DNA from: Akkermansiaceae bacterium UBA2367
Lineage (GTDB): Bacteria > Verrucomicrobiota > Verrucomicrobiia > Verrucomicrobiales > DEV007
Direction of reading: 5' to 3'
Assembly: GCA_002344525.1 (NCBI GenBank)
Contig: DDTJ01000108.1
Coordinates: 1 to 64,000, forward strand
Length of the DNA: 64,000 nt
A program made the translations under genes and the position numbers. The notes beneath the pieces were generated by a model. That model was not told the origin of the DNA, made no database searches, and was given only the letters and a program-made list of their open reading frames with translations. Of the stretch, positions 56,360-64,000 are shown piece by piece. Position 1 is the first letter of the stretch. Each line of letters begins with the position of its first letter.

Positions 56360-57895
56360 TCACGGCTGGGAGAAGGCGCGCCAGGCTTTGGGCAGGAAGA
56401 ACCATTGGCCGTCTCTCCGAAAGAGGCCGTCGTAGGCCATGCCGGTGGTCTTGCCGGGTTCGACGTATTTGAAACCGTAGATCTCGACGCCGGGTTTGAA
56501 GTGCTCGATGGCCTTGCCATAGCCGCCGGGCAAGTCCTTGAGTTCGGGACCGGTGATCAAGATTTCCGTCTGGCCGGGCTTGGCGGCGGACTGATCGGCT
56601 GGCAGGCTGGCGTAGAGGGTTTCCGCGTAGGCGCGGAGCTTCTCGGCGTCGTTCAAAGTGCGGGAGATGGAGTTGAGCTGGGAGGTGGAGGGTTTCCACT
56701 GCGCGGCCTTGCTGAAATCTTCGCGCAGAGACTCGGCGATCTGGCGGATTTCGGCTTCGACCTCGCTGTTGCGGGGCGAAGGGGCGGCGGGGGGCGCGTT
56801 GCCTGCGGCGATGGGCTGGAAGAAGCCCTCGGGGATCCTGGTCACCTTGAGTTCCTCGGTGCCTGCGCCGCCCGCACCAACCATGGTCCAGCGGCTCGTC
56901 GCGGTGGCGAAGTCGTCGGCGAGGGTGTAGAGGCCGACGCCCGCCTTCTGGTCGGGATCGACGGCGACGGCGGCGAGGTAGTCGCCCTCCACCACGCCGA
57001 TGCCGATGGCTTTGCCGCCGTCGTCGAAGGTCCAAGTGACGGCGGCGAGGCCCTCCTGATGGATCGTCATGCTAAACTTGCCGTTCTCGCCCTCCATGGT
57101 GTAGGCGTCGGGGCTGGTCTGCGTCAGTTCGACCGACTGGATCTTCGTGCTGGGATTGGCGGTACACCAGTGGCCGCTGATCCTGCCATTGCCCTTGCGA
57201 TGGTAGAGGGAGAGCGTCTTGACCCCCTTGCCGAAGAAGACGGCGAGCTTGCCGGTGCCGGGGAAGGGGATGGCGAGCCCTTGGTCGCCGTTGCCGTCCG
57301 GGTACTTCCATTCCGCGAGAAGGGGAAGGCCTTCGCCGAGGCGGCTCACGGTCATCTTACCGAGCGTTCCTGGTTTTCCCTTGGGGGCCACGGACTTGAC
57401 GATCTCCAGCTCGATGCCCGGCCCCTTGACCGGATCGGCCGCCGCCTTCTCCGTGGCCGACCCGCCGGATGCGACGGCGGAAGGGAAGAGGATGGTGTCG
57501 GTCTGGGCTTTGAGCTTCCGGTAGCTGTCTCCGAGGCTGTCCTCCTTGGTCTGGATCCAAGCTTCGAGGACGGTGGCCTGCTTCAGGAGAAGTCCGGCCC
57601 CTTCCTCGAACTTGGCGGACTTGCCTTTGACGAGGCCGAGGACCTTCTCGGCGCTGCCTTTGTAGCTGGCGGCGAGTTCCTTGGCCTGGAAATCGGCGAA
57701 CACGTTCTTCTGCCAGTTTTCGGCGAGGGAGTTGACGGCGAAATGCACCGAGAACAGGGCCTCCCCGGCATCGCTGCCGACGGCCTGGATGAGGGCGTCT
57801 TTTTCCTCTTGGGATTGGGCGCGCACGGATGAGGGACTGATGGCCAGGGCGAGGGCGAGGGCGAGGAGGGCGGAGGCGAGGTGTGTAGCGTTCAT
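56360..57895 (-). CDS. Secreted protein of unknown function
   Basis: No family is recognised. The 511-residue product has a signal peptide (LASALLALALALAISPSSVRA). The mature N-terminal 130 residues are helical (LIQAVGSDAGEALFSVHFAV, AASYKGSAEKVLGLVKG). After a linker, residues about 170-330 form a beta-rich part with GLAIPFPGTGKLAVFFGKG and HWCTANPSTKIQSVELTQT. A helical stretch near 390-440 and a C-terminal part with TGMAYDGLFRRDGQWFFLPKA follow. Only one cysteine is apparent in the mature part. ATG 57895 overlaps the stop of the upstream small membrane gene by four bases (ATGA), so the two are coupled. A role in the envelope is the only inference. Confidence 0.7.
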   Translation of the reverse strand: MNATHLASALLALALALAISPSSVRAQSQEEKDALIQAVGSDAGEALFSVHFAVNSLAENWQKNVFADFQAKELAASYKGSAEKVLGLVKGKSAKFEEGAGLLLKQATVLEAWIQTKEDSLGDSYRKLKAQTDTILFPSAVASGGSATEKAAADPVKGPGIELEIVKSVAPKGKPGTLGKMTVSRLGEGLPLLAEWKYPDGNGDQGLAIPFPGTGKLAVFFGKGVKTLSLYHRKGNGRISGHWCTANPSTKIQSVELTQTSPDAYTMEGENGKFSMTIHQEGLAAVTWTFDDGGKAIGIGVVEGDYLAAVAVDPDQKAGVGLYTLADDFATATSRWTMVGAGGAGTEELKVTRIPEGFFQPIAAGNAPPAAPSPRNSEVEAEIRQIAESLREDFSKAAQWKPSTSQLNSISRTLNDAEKLRAYAETLYASLPADQSAAKPGQTEILITGPELKDLPGGYGKAIEHFKPGVEIYGFKYVEPGKTTGMAYDGLFRRDGQWFFLPKAWRAFSQP

Positions 57896-58380
57896 GGTTC
57901 GGTCAGACGGGGGCGGAGGGTTTGTTCGTAGAAGGCTTTCGGCACGACGAGGTGGCCGCGGCAGGGATGCCCGATGGCGATCTTGACGCATTTGTAGAGG
58001 GGGCTGAAGGCTGGCTGCGGGGAGTGGAGATCCTTCCAAGGGAGGAACAAGGGTGCGTAGCCGGTGCTGAAGATGAGGGGCATCTGCACGAAGGCGCCTT
58101 CCTCGGCGAGGTGGAACTGCAAGGCATTGTGCCGTCCCCAGCCGACGCAGCCGAGGGAGCTGGCGTATCGTCCCTCGGGCTTGCGGTCGGCCCGGTAGTG
58201 CGCGGCGACGCGGCTCCATCCGCTGAAGCGGCTGCTGAGCCAGACGACGCCGCACCAGAAGGGGACGAAACCGACCAGGAAAAGCACGGGAAGGACCACG
58301 ACCGGCCAAGTCGGCGGATCGGCGACGGGGGAATCCGCAGCGGCGGCAAGGAGGATGGACAGCGCGGGATGGGGATTCAT
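57892..58380 (-). CDS. Small membrane protein of unknown function
   Basis: This 162-residue protein has a signal-like N-terminus and one strong membrane helix (VVLPVLFLVGFVPFWCGVVWL, residues 28-48). A soluble tail carries FSGWSRVAAHYRADRKPEG, GCVGWGRHNALQFHLAEEG and PLFLPWKDLHSPQPAF. The tail looks like a small beta-domain with a tryptophan-rich pattern that recurs in unknown integral membrane proteins. Its stop overlaps the start of the following secreted protein gene by four bases. No function is assigned. Confidence 0.6.
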   Translation of the reverse strand: MNPHPALSILLAAAADSPVADPPTWPVVVLPVLFLVGFVPFWCGVVWLSSRFSGWSRVAAHYRADRKPEGRYASSLGCVGWGRHNALQFHLAEEGAFVQMPLIFSTGYAPLFLPWKDLHSPQPAFSPLYKCVKIAIGHPCRGHLVVPKAFYEQTLRPRLTEP

Positions 58381-58493
58381 GCCGGGATTCCGAAGGTTGC
58401 CGATGGTCGGACGCGGACTTCTGACGATGGATGGACGTTTGACTCCCCGAGCCTATGCAAAAACGGCAGGGCGTTCAAGCTCCGCGTCCCGTT

Positions 58494-59870
58494 TTATCCA
58501 AGAAGATCCCCCGCCGCCCTAACAAGAGCACTGACGGAATCCCGGATTTGATCCTCCGTCACGCAGAGCGGTGGCATCAATGTCAGGGTGTCGAGGATCG
58601 GTCGGGTGAGCAGTCCGTAGCGGCGCGCTTGGCGGCAGATTTTCGCTCCGGTCTCCTCGCGCCAGTCGAGGGGTTTACCGGTAGCCGCCTCGACGAGATC
58701 GATCCCGGCGACGAGGCCGATCTGCCGCGCCTCGCCGAAGTGGGGGCAGCGCTCCTTCGCCTCGCGCAGGGCGTCGGCGAGGGCCGCGATCTTCGCGGGC
58801 AGGGCGCCGAGGACGCGTTCCTCCTCGAAGACGCGCAGGCTGGCGAGGGCGGCGGCGCAAGCGAGGGCGTTGCCGCAGTAGCTGTGTCCGTAGAAGAAAG
58901 TCCGCTGCTCCTCGTAGCGGCCGAGGAAGGCGGCGAAGACGCGTTCGGTCGTCAGGGTCGCGGCGAGGGGCAGGTAGCCGCCGGTGAGTCCCTTGGCGAG
59001 GCAGAGGAAATCGGGGACGACCTCCTCATGCTCGCAGGCGAAGAGCTTGCCGGTGCGTCCGAATCCAGTCATGACCTCGTCGAGGATGAGGAAGGCGTCG
59101 TGCCGGTCGCACCATTCGCGAAGGCGGCGCAGCATGCCTGCGGGCCAGAGCCGCATCCCCGCCGCGCCTTGGATGAGGGGCTCGATGATCACCGCGTTCA
59201 CCTCGCGGGCGGCGGTCTCGTCGAGCGCCTCCAGTTCCTTCACCGCCGAGAAGCGGCTCACCGGGTAGCCGACGGCCCCGTTCAGGCCGTGGAAGACGGG
59301 GATGCCGCCGAGCGAGGCGGCTCCGATCGTGTCGCCGTGGTAGGCCCCGTCGAAGGCGACGAAGCGCCGGCGCTCTGTCTCGCCGACGCGCTCGCGGTAT
59401 TGCGCGGCCATGCGGCAGGCGCATTCGACCGCGGTGGAGCCGTCGTCGGTGAAGAAGACGCGGGTGAGCGAATCGCCCGGAGCGACCTCGGCGAGCTTGG
59501 CGGCGAGGCGGATGGCGGGTTCGTTGGCGAAGCCGAGGGCGGAGCAATGGGCGAGGCGGTCGAGCTGTTCGCGGATAGCGGCGTCGATGGCGGGATGCCG
59601 GTGGCCGTGGAGGTTCGTCCAGATCGAGCTGTTGCCGTCGAGGTAGTCGTTTCCTTGGGCGTCTGTCAGGATCGCGCCGCGCCCCGAGACGAGGACGAGC
59701 GGATCCTCCTCCGAAGCGCACCAGTCGCGCATCTGGGTGAAGGGATGCCAGAAATGCGCGTGGTCGAGGCAGCGGAGTTCGGCGAGGGAGGAAAGAGGGT
59801 CGGGTGTGGGGCTCGACCCTGTTGAGTGGGGGGATGTCATCCTCGGGTCTGTCTCTTTGCGATCTGCCAT
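58494..59870 (-). CDS. bioA: Adenosylmethionine-8-amino-7-oxononanoate aminotransferase
   Basis: BioA transfers an amino group from SAM to KAPA in biotin synthesis, using pyridoxal phosphate. The 458-residue class III aminotransferase has HFWHPFTQMRDW near the N-terminus, a diagnostic BioA feature. The cofactor region DGSTAVECACRMA and AYHGDTIGAASLG, the aspartate of the DEVMTGFGRTGKLFACE block and the Schiff-base lysine in FLCLAKGLTGGYLPLAATL (core AKGLTGGYLP) are all visible. ATG 59870 and ATG 59840 are both possible; the second gives 448 residues and is closer to typical length. bioB, bioD and bioF are not in the window. Confidence 0.93.
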   Translation of the reverse strand: MADRKETDPRMTSPHSTGSSPTPDPLSSLAELRCLDHAHFWHPFTQMRDWCASEEDPLVLVSGRGAILTDAQGNDYLDGNSSIWTNLHGHRHPAIDAAIREQLDRLAHCSALGFANEPAIRLAAKLAEVAPGDSLTRVFFTDDGSTAVECACRMAAQYRERVGETERRRFVAFDGAYHGDTIGAASLGGIPVFHGLNGAVGYPVSRFSAVKELEALDETAAREVNAVIIEPLIQGAAGMRLWPAGMLRRLREWCDRHDAFLILDEVMTGFGRTGKLFACEHEEVVPDFLCLAKGLTGGYLPLAATLTTERVFAAFLGRYEEQRTFFYGHSYCGNALACAAALASLRVFEEERVLGALPAKIAALADALREAKERCPHFGEARQIGLVAGIDLVEAATGKPLDWREETGAKICRQARRYGLLTRPILDTLTLMPPLCVTEDQIRDSVSALVRAAGDLLG

Positions 59871-59911
59871 TTCTGAAAAATTCAGCTCGGGCGACGTTTG
59901 ATCGGCGATCC

Positions 59912-59985
59912 CTGTAGCCGCCCTCACTGAGGGCGGATCGGACGTCCCTGCGACGTTCGACCGAGGTCAATGACCTCGGCTACAG
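59912..59985. repeat. GC-rich REP/BIME-like paired hairpin
   Basis: The 74-bp element has nine-base ends CTGTAGCCG and CGGCTACAG. Left: GTAG then a CCGCCCTC/GAGGGCGG stem with a three-base loop. Right: a CCGAGGTC/GACCTCGG stem with a three-base loop then CTAC. It lies upstream of bioA. A degenerate relative of the right half is at 13317-13339. Confidence 0.65.
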
Positions 59986-60023
59986 TTCCATGATGCCGGT
60001 TGGATGGCTCTTCATGCGTCTTT

Positions 60024-62462
60024 TCACCACGCCGCCCCGAGCGTGGGCTTGGGGTCGGTGCGGTAGGGCATCCAGACGATGCCGACGGCCTTGGCGGTGC
60101 AGTTCTTCTTCAGCGGAGTGAGGGTGAAGCTCTCCAGCCGCTCGGTCATCGGGTCCATCGAGTTTTTCAGCTTCTCGATCTGCTCGTCGCAGTCGCGCTC
60201 CATGTCCTCTAGCTCGCGCTGGTATTCATCGACCATCTCCTCGGCTCTCGCGACGTCTCGGCTCTCCTTCCAGGCGCGGGAGGCACCGGACATGGCTCCG
60301 CGGCCCGAGGTGGCGGAAATGCGTTTTCCGAGGATCGCGCCGAGGATGGTGCTGCCGACGCGGATGGCGGTGTCCATCTTCGCACTGCTGGCCTGGGCTT
60401 TCTGCTCGACGACGGCGTCCATGGCCTTGGCGATCTTGCTTTCGACGGCCTTGATCCGCTTCTCGTAGCTCGAACGCAGCTCGGCGACCTTGGCGTCGCG
60501 GGCCTCGTGGGCGGCATGGACGAGACGGGCTCGGAAGTCGCCTTCGGTCTCGCCGAAATTGGAGATCAGACCGGTGAGCGGGCTTTTCAGGACGGTGAGG
60601 CGGTGGTTGCCGTAGATCCAGTCGACGAACTCCTTCCCGAGCTTCGCCCAGAGCTTCTCGTCGAGGAGGCTTTGCGGCAGGTCGGAGAAGGCGGCTCCGG
60701 CGACGGGCTCGGAGCCGAGCTGGTTCGCGGCGAGGCCATTGGGAAGGTCGAGATTCCGGCTCCAATCGACGTTGCCGCTGGCGTCGTCGATTGGATTGAG
60801 CAGCACGACGGACTCGACGCCGGAGACGCCCTTGGCGCTGTCCTCGTAGCGGGCCTCGCCGAGGCGGAAGATGGCGGGCACGTAGTTGATTTCCTCGGGC
60901 GGCACGCCGGGACCGGCGGGGACGAAGAAATCCTGCGCTCCCCGGGGAAGCCGTGGCCGCATCGGTTTCGGTGCGGCGGGCTTGGGCGTGTCGGCGGACG
61001 GCGTGGGAGCGGCGGCCTTGGCGGCGGCGATCTTCTTACGCTTATCGCCCATCAGCTCCTTGATCTGGCCTCGGGCGAGGGGGCCGGTGAGGTAGCTCAT
61101 GACCCAGCGCACATGGAAGACGGTCGGCGCGTCGTCGTTGACGTTGTTCATCAGGAAGATGCGGTTGCCGAGCCCGGCGAGGAGCTGCTCCATCTTCGCG
61201 CGGTTGAAGCCGCTGTTGTTGCTGGCGGCGGCGCCTTCGAGTCCGTCGAGGACGCGGGCCTTGTCGCGCTCGGTCTGGAGCCGGCCGAGCCACCAGGTGC
61301 CGATGTTGGAGAGGGCTTTGTAGTCGAGATCGACGGGGTTCTGCGTGGCGAGGAGCACGCCGAGGCCGAAGGCGCGGGCCTGCTTCAGCATGGTCATCAT
61401 CGGCTTCTTCGAGGGTGGGTTCGCCGAGGGCGGCAGGTAGCCGAAGATCTCGTCCATGTAGAGGAGGGCGCGGAGGCTCGTCGTGCCCGACTGCGCCCGC
61501 ATCCAGCCGAGGGTCTGGTTCAGGAGCAGCGAGACGAAGAACATGCGCTCGGCGTCGTTGAGGTGGGCGATGGAGAAGATGGAGATGCGCGGCTTGCCCT
61601 CGGGCGTGTGGAGCATGCGCTTGATGTCGAGCGGCTCGCCTTCCAGCCAGGTGGAGAAGCCGGGCGAGGCGAGGAGATTGTTCATCTTCATCGCCAGATC
61701 GAGGCGGCTCTTCTGCGGGACGACCGTTTCGAGGTCCATCACGCCGATCTTGTCGAAGGGCGGGACCTGGATGTGGCGGATCAGGCTTTCGAGGGTGACA
61801 CCGTGCCCGGCCTTCCAGGTGTGGGCGAAGATGTTCGACAGGAGGATGTGCTCGGGGTCGCGGAGGGGGTCGGCATTGTTCCCGACGAGGGAGAGCAGGC
61901 TGGAGACGGTCGACTCGATGCGTTCGGAGAGGGATTCGGCGTCGTCGAGAATCTCGAAGTCGGGCACGTCCAGCGAGCTGAGGATGGAGACGGGCAGGCC
62001 GGCGTTCGACCCCGGCGTGTAGACCGCCATGTCGACCTTGTTGCTGAACTCGCGGACGCGCTCACCGGACTGGCCCCAGTCTTCGAGTCCCTTTTTCCAA
62101 GTCTCTGCGGTCTTGACGGCGAACTCGTCGGGGGAGATGCCTTTTTTCGCGGCGTCGTCCTCGTTGATCCAGCGGCGGAATTCCTTGGGGCTGAAGTCGG
62201 GGAAGGTGAGGAGGAGGTTCGCGATGTCGCCCTTCGGATCGATGACGATGGCGGGGATGTTGTCCATCGCCGCTTCCTCCAGCAGGGCGATGCAAAGGCC
62301 GGTCTTGCCCGATCCGGTCATGCCGAGAACGACGCCGTGGGTGACGAGGTCCTTGGAATCGTAGAGGACGAGGTCGTCTTCGAGCGTTTTCTCGCCGGGG
62401 TCGTAGCTTCGGCCGAGGTAGAATTTGCCGAGTTTCTCGTAGTCGTCGGTGCGGATGGTCAT
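60024..62462 (-). CDS. HerA/DUF87-type P-loop ATPase with C-terminal coiled coil
   Basis: This 812-residue protein starts MTIRTDDYEKLGKFYLGRSYDP. Walker A GMTGSGKTGLCIALL lies near residue 48, and AIVIDPKGDIANLLL near 71 follows. A Walker B-like LRALLYMDEIFGYLPP near 340 and sensor region GVLLATQNPVDLDYKAL near 375 match the HerA/VirB4-like hexameric ATPases. A proline-rich linker and a C-terminal coiled coil follow (RSSYEKRIKAVESKIAKAM, AEEMVDEYQRELEDMERDC). HerA pumps DNA in end resection, but no NurA nuclease or other partner is next to it, so the role is unknown. The ATG is preceded by a hairpin and TTTTACC heptamers. Confidence 0.82.
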   Translation of the reverse strand: MTIRTDDYEKLGKFYLGRSYDPGEKTLEDDLVLYDSKDLVTHGVVLGMTGSGKTGLCIALLEEAAMDNIPAIVIDPKGDIANLLLTFPDFSPKEFRRWINEDDAAKKGISPDEFAVKTAETWKKGLEDWGQSGERVREFSNKVDMAVYTPGSNAGLPVSILSSLDVPDFEILDDAESLSERIESTVSSLLSLVGNNADPLRDPEHILLSNIFAHTWKAGHGVTLESLIRHIQVPPFDKIGVMDLETVVPQKSRLDLAMKMNNLLASPGFSTWLEGEPLDIKRMLHTPEGKPRISIFSIAHLNDAERMFFVSLLLNQTLGWMRAQSGTTSLRALLYMDEIFGYLPPSANPPSKKPMMTMLKQARAFGLGVLLATQNPVDLDYKALSNIGTWWLGRLQTERDKARVLDGLEGAAASNNSGFNRAKMEQLLAGLGNRIFLMNNVNDDAPTVFHVRWVMSYLTGPLARGQIKELMGDKRKKIAAAKAAAPTPSADTPKPAAPKPMRPRLPRGAQDFFVPAGPGVPPEEINYVPAIFRLGEARYEDSAKGVSGVESVVLLNPIDDASGNVDWSRNLDLPNGLAANQLGSEPVAGAAFSDLPQSLLDEKLWAKLGKEFVDWIYGNHRLTVLKSPLTGLISNFGETEGDFRARLVHAAHEARDAKVAELRSSYEKRIKAVESKIAKAMDAVVEQKAQASSAKMDTAIRVGSTILGAILGKRISATSGRGAMSGASRAWKESRDVARAEEMVDEYQRELEDMERDCDEQIEKLKNSMDPMTERLESFTLTPLKKNCTAKAVGIVWMPYRTDPKPTLGAAW

Positions 62463-62469
62463 GGCGGAG

Positions 62470-62512
62470 GCGCGCGGAGCGCGCAGTAAAAGGTGAAAAG
62501 TGAAAGGTAAAA
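62470..62512 (-). promoter_or_regulatory. Hairpin plus TTTTACC heptamer array before the HerA-like gene
   Basis: Four heptamers (mRNA TTTTACC, TTTCACT, TTTCACC, TTTTACT) run into a GCGCGC/GCGCGC stem with a three-base loop, and the ATG follows after 7 nt. It matches the sufD leader in unit order, stem length, loop length and spacing, but the stem pairs differ. Confidence 0.5.
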
Positions 62513-62672
62513 GGTCCGGAAGGGGAATCGTGCCTTGTCGGGCGGCGACCTTGTATGATAAGAACGTCTCTGCGCCGATTCCAAGCATTCTTATGAGCAA
62601 AATCGCCTTTCTTGCCCTCCTGCGCTTCAGGCTGGACACGGTCGTCCCCGTCGGTGTAGCCTCCACCCTGAG

Positions 62673-63716
62673 ATGAAGCGGACGACGATGTGCTGGACAG
62701 TCTCGGGTGCGCTCGCGGTCACCTGCGCCGCGTTGCTGGTCTTTCAATCCGTCTGGAAGCGGTCGGCTTCCATTGAGGATCTCATTGATCCGAAGACACG
62801 GCTTCGCGCCTATCACCGACTTTGGGTGGAGACCGAGTCCGCCCGTGGATACGACTTTCATAAACTGTTTCACCGCTTTTCGGCCTTCCATCGCAAGCAC
62901 CGGTCGATTCTCATTCAGGAGATTCCCATCCCAAACGATCCCGACCATCCTCTCTATTTGACGCTGAGGGATGTGAATATTGGCACCAGCCACCTGCAGC
63001 GGCCTTGGGACTCGTGGGATCGTGGCCTGAAATGGTCGTCTTGGAAAGACTGGCTCTTTCCTGCTCCGCACCGTGTCGACGCTCCTCCGCTCAGCGTGTC
63101 GTTCCCCGATCCACTGAAGACCGACTATGTGATTTCGCTCCACGCCCACGACGGGATGCTGCTGGACGAGGGGGATCCCCGACCTTTTCGCGGTAACAAC
63201 GTGGCGGAAGCAGGGGAGGTCATCCACGACATCAACCGGGATGGATGGGTGGAGAGGGTTGGCACAATGCATGTCGGGCTCAAAGATCCCAATGCCGCCG
63301 CCGAACTGCTCACGATCACCCGCATCCATCGCGAAACCGAGGAAATCTTCCATGCCCTGATCAATGTCGGCCGGGACGAATCCACCGAACGGTGGGGATT
63401 CGCCTGCCGCGATGTCGATGGGGACGGAACCTTGGAAGTCGAAATCGGACCGAAGAACGGCACGGGCATTTCATCCGAAGTCACCTTCTTTTGGAACGCC
63501 ACATCCGGAGAATACGAATCCCCCTCCCGGCAAAGCCGGACCGCATTTCCTCGTCCTGCCGAGCGGGGGGCACCGACTGCTTTGGGAAGCCTTGGAGAAG
63601 CTGAGCGACGAAGGCCGTCTGTCCTATCCGCTCGACCGGTGACCGGGCTGGTTTCCCGTCGAATCGAAGGCTGTGCCACAACGATTGCGTCCTTGCCGAT
63701 CCGGTGGTGTTTGTGA
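62673..63716 (+). CDS. Unknown anchored protein with probable frameshift near its 3' end
   Basis: No family is recognised. The product starts with a basic segment and a membrane helix (WTVSGALAVTCAALLVFQSVW), so most of it lies outside the cytoplasm. The body has WDSWDRGLKWSSWKDWLF and a C-terminal beta-like pattern with DVDGDGTLEVEIGPKNG. From about 63520 the frame becomes arginine- and serine-rich and has no plausible fold. The +1 frame from the same point reads GPHFLVLPSGGHRLLWEALEKLS and stops at 63642, which looks like the true C-terminus. A run of five C at 63520-63524 is the likely site: one C less would join the two frames. This could be an assembly error, a real mutation or frameshifting. 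Confidence 0.6.
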   Translation: MKRTTMCWTVSGALAVTCAALLVFQSVWKRSASIEDLIDPKTRLRAYHRLWVETESARGYDFHKLFHRFSAFHRKHRSILIQEIPIPNDPDHPLYLTLRDVNIGTSHLQRPWDSWDRGLKWSSWKDWLFPAPHRVDAPPLSVSFPDPLKTDYVISLHAHDGMLLDEGDPRPFRGNNVAEAGEVIHDINRDGWVERVGTMHVGLKDPNAAAELLTITRIHRETEEIFHALINVGRDESTERWGFACRDVDGDGTLEVEIGPKNGTGISSEVTFFWNATSGEYESPSRQSRTAFPRPAERGAPTALGSLGEAERRRPSVLSARPVTGLVSRRIEGCATTIASLPIRWCL

Positions 63717-63750
63717 TACGGAAGTGTTTCTTCCGAATCCCATCTGCCCC

Positions 63751-64000
63751 ATGAGCAAAATCGCCCTCTTTTCCGCTGCCGTCCTTCTCGCTGCGATTCT
63801 CCCGGCTCTTGCGGACCGCCCGCCGAACATCGTCGTCATCTACACCGACGACCAAGGCTACGCCGATATCGGGCCGAACGGGGCGGAGGGCTTCGCCACG
63901 CCGAACCTCGACCGCATGGCGGAGGAGGGTCGGCTCTTCCCCCGCTGGTATGCCGCCCAGCCGGTCTGCTCGGCCTCGCGCACGGCCCTGCTCACGGGCT
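63751..64000 (+). CDS. Sulfatase, 3' end cut by window
   Basis: ATG 63751 opens a frame that runs past the window end. The 83 residues visible have a signal peptide (IALFSAAVLLAAILPALA), then PPNIVVIYTDDQGYADIG with the two aspartates of the calcium site, and QPVCSASRTALLTG at the right edge. C-S-A-S-R is the C-x-A/S-x-R signature whose cysteine becomes formylglycine, the catalytic residue. It is therefore an exported type I sulfatase, probably acting on sulfated polysaccharides as in many Verrucomicrobiota. A matching anaerobic or FGE-type maturase is not in the window. It starts 34 bp after the frameshifted unknown gene. Confidence 0.93.
   Translation, partial: MSKIALFSAAVLLAAILPALADRPPNIVVIYTDDQGYADIGPNGAEGFATPNLDRMAEEGRLFPRWYAAQPVCSASRTALLTG

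Noticed and set aside
60507..62489. 660-codon plus-strand frame opposite the HerA-like gene
   Set aside because: The minus strand carries Walker motifs and a family match; the plus-strand product is low-complexity.

Overview
The window is GC-rich, densely coded DNA from a bacterial chromosome, most likely a member of the Verrucomicrobiota (PVC superphylum). The best clues are a tandem, double-length UvrA of the kind known from Chlamydiae, a formylglycine-type sulfatase at the right edge, a Fur-led suf operon, sigma-54, and several large secreted proteins of unknown function. This placement is an inference from gene content. No rRNA, tRNA, CRISPR array, prophage or transposase gene was seen.

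Layout. 1-5525: double UvrA, cut by the window edge. 5543-11360 (minus): an SBF-like transporter, then an iron-sulfur assembly operon that reads fur, sufC, sufB, a DUF6714-like gene, sufD. 11725-13278: comM. 13363-16890 (minus): an oppA-oppB-oppC-like peptide transporter without ATPases, followed by a zeta-toxin-like P-loop kinase. 17806-18825: a GYF_2/AIM24 protein. 18836-21089 (minus): two Wza-type polysaccharide export proteins. 21321-22727: rpoN. 22844-30232: a secreted unknown, infA with a basic tail, an hscB-like/hscA pair, an FtsX-type permease with a LolA-like partner, and an M20 peptidase. 30255-32993 (minus): a tandem pseudokinase/Sel1 membrane protein. 33081-34333: hisB-hisH. 34363-37085 (minus): dnaA-dnaN. 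37506-39104 (minus): an SSF symporter. 39403-46120 (minus): the complete F1Fo ATP synthase operon atpBEFHAGDC. 46294-54992: an AsmA-like protein, an ABCG-type exporter, a phosphoesterase/LamG protein, an amidohydrolase and an EamA transporter. 55104-64000: three unknown proteins, bioA, a HerA-like ATPase, a frameshifted unknown gene and the start of a sulfatase.

The genes are mainly core functions: replication initiation, DNA repair, energy conservation, Fe-S assembly, histidine and biotin synthesis. Between them lie transport and envelope genes.

The most unusual layer is small repetitive DNA. There are two families of GTAG-headed paired hairpins (REP/BIME-like), one copy lying in frame inside uvrA. 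There are heptanucleotide arrays at uvrA, sufD, atpC, atpG and the HerA-like gene, decanucleotide arrays upstream of comM, and two long pyrimidine/purine palindromes just after stop codons. Two of the heptamer arrays sit next to a base-pair-conserved hairpin a few bases before a start codon, which suggests a cis-regulatory element. Other points for follow-up are the tandem pseudokinase, a possible attenuator before the EamA gene, and a CRP-like palindrome before the atp operon.
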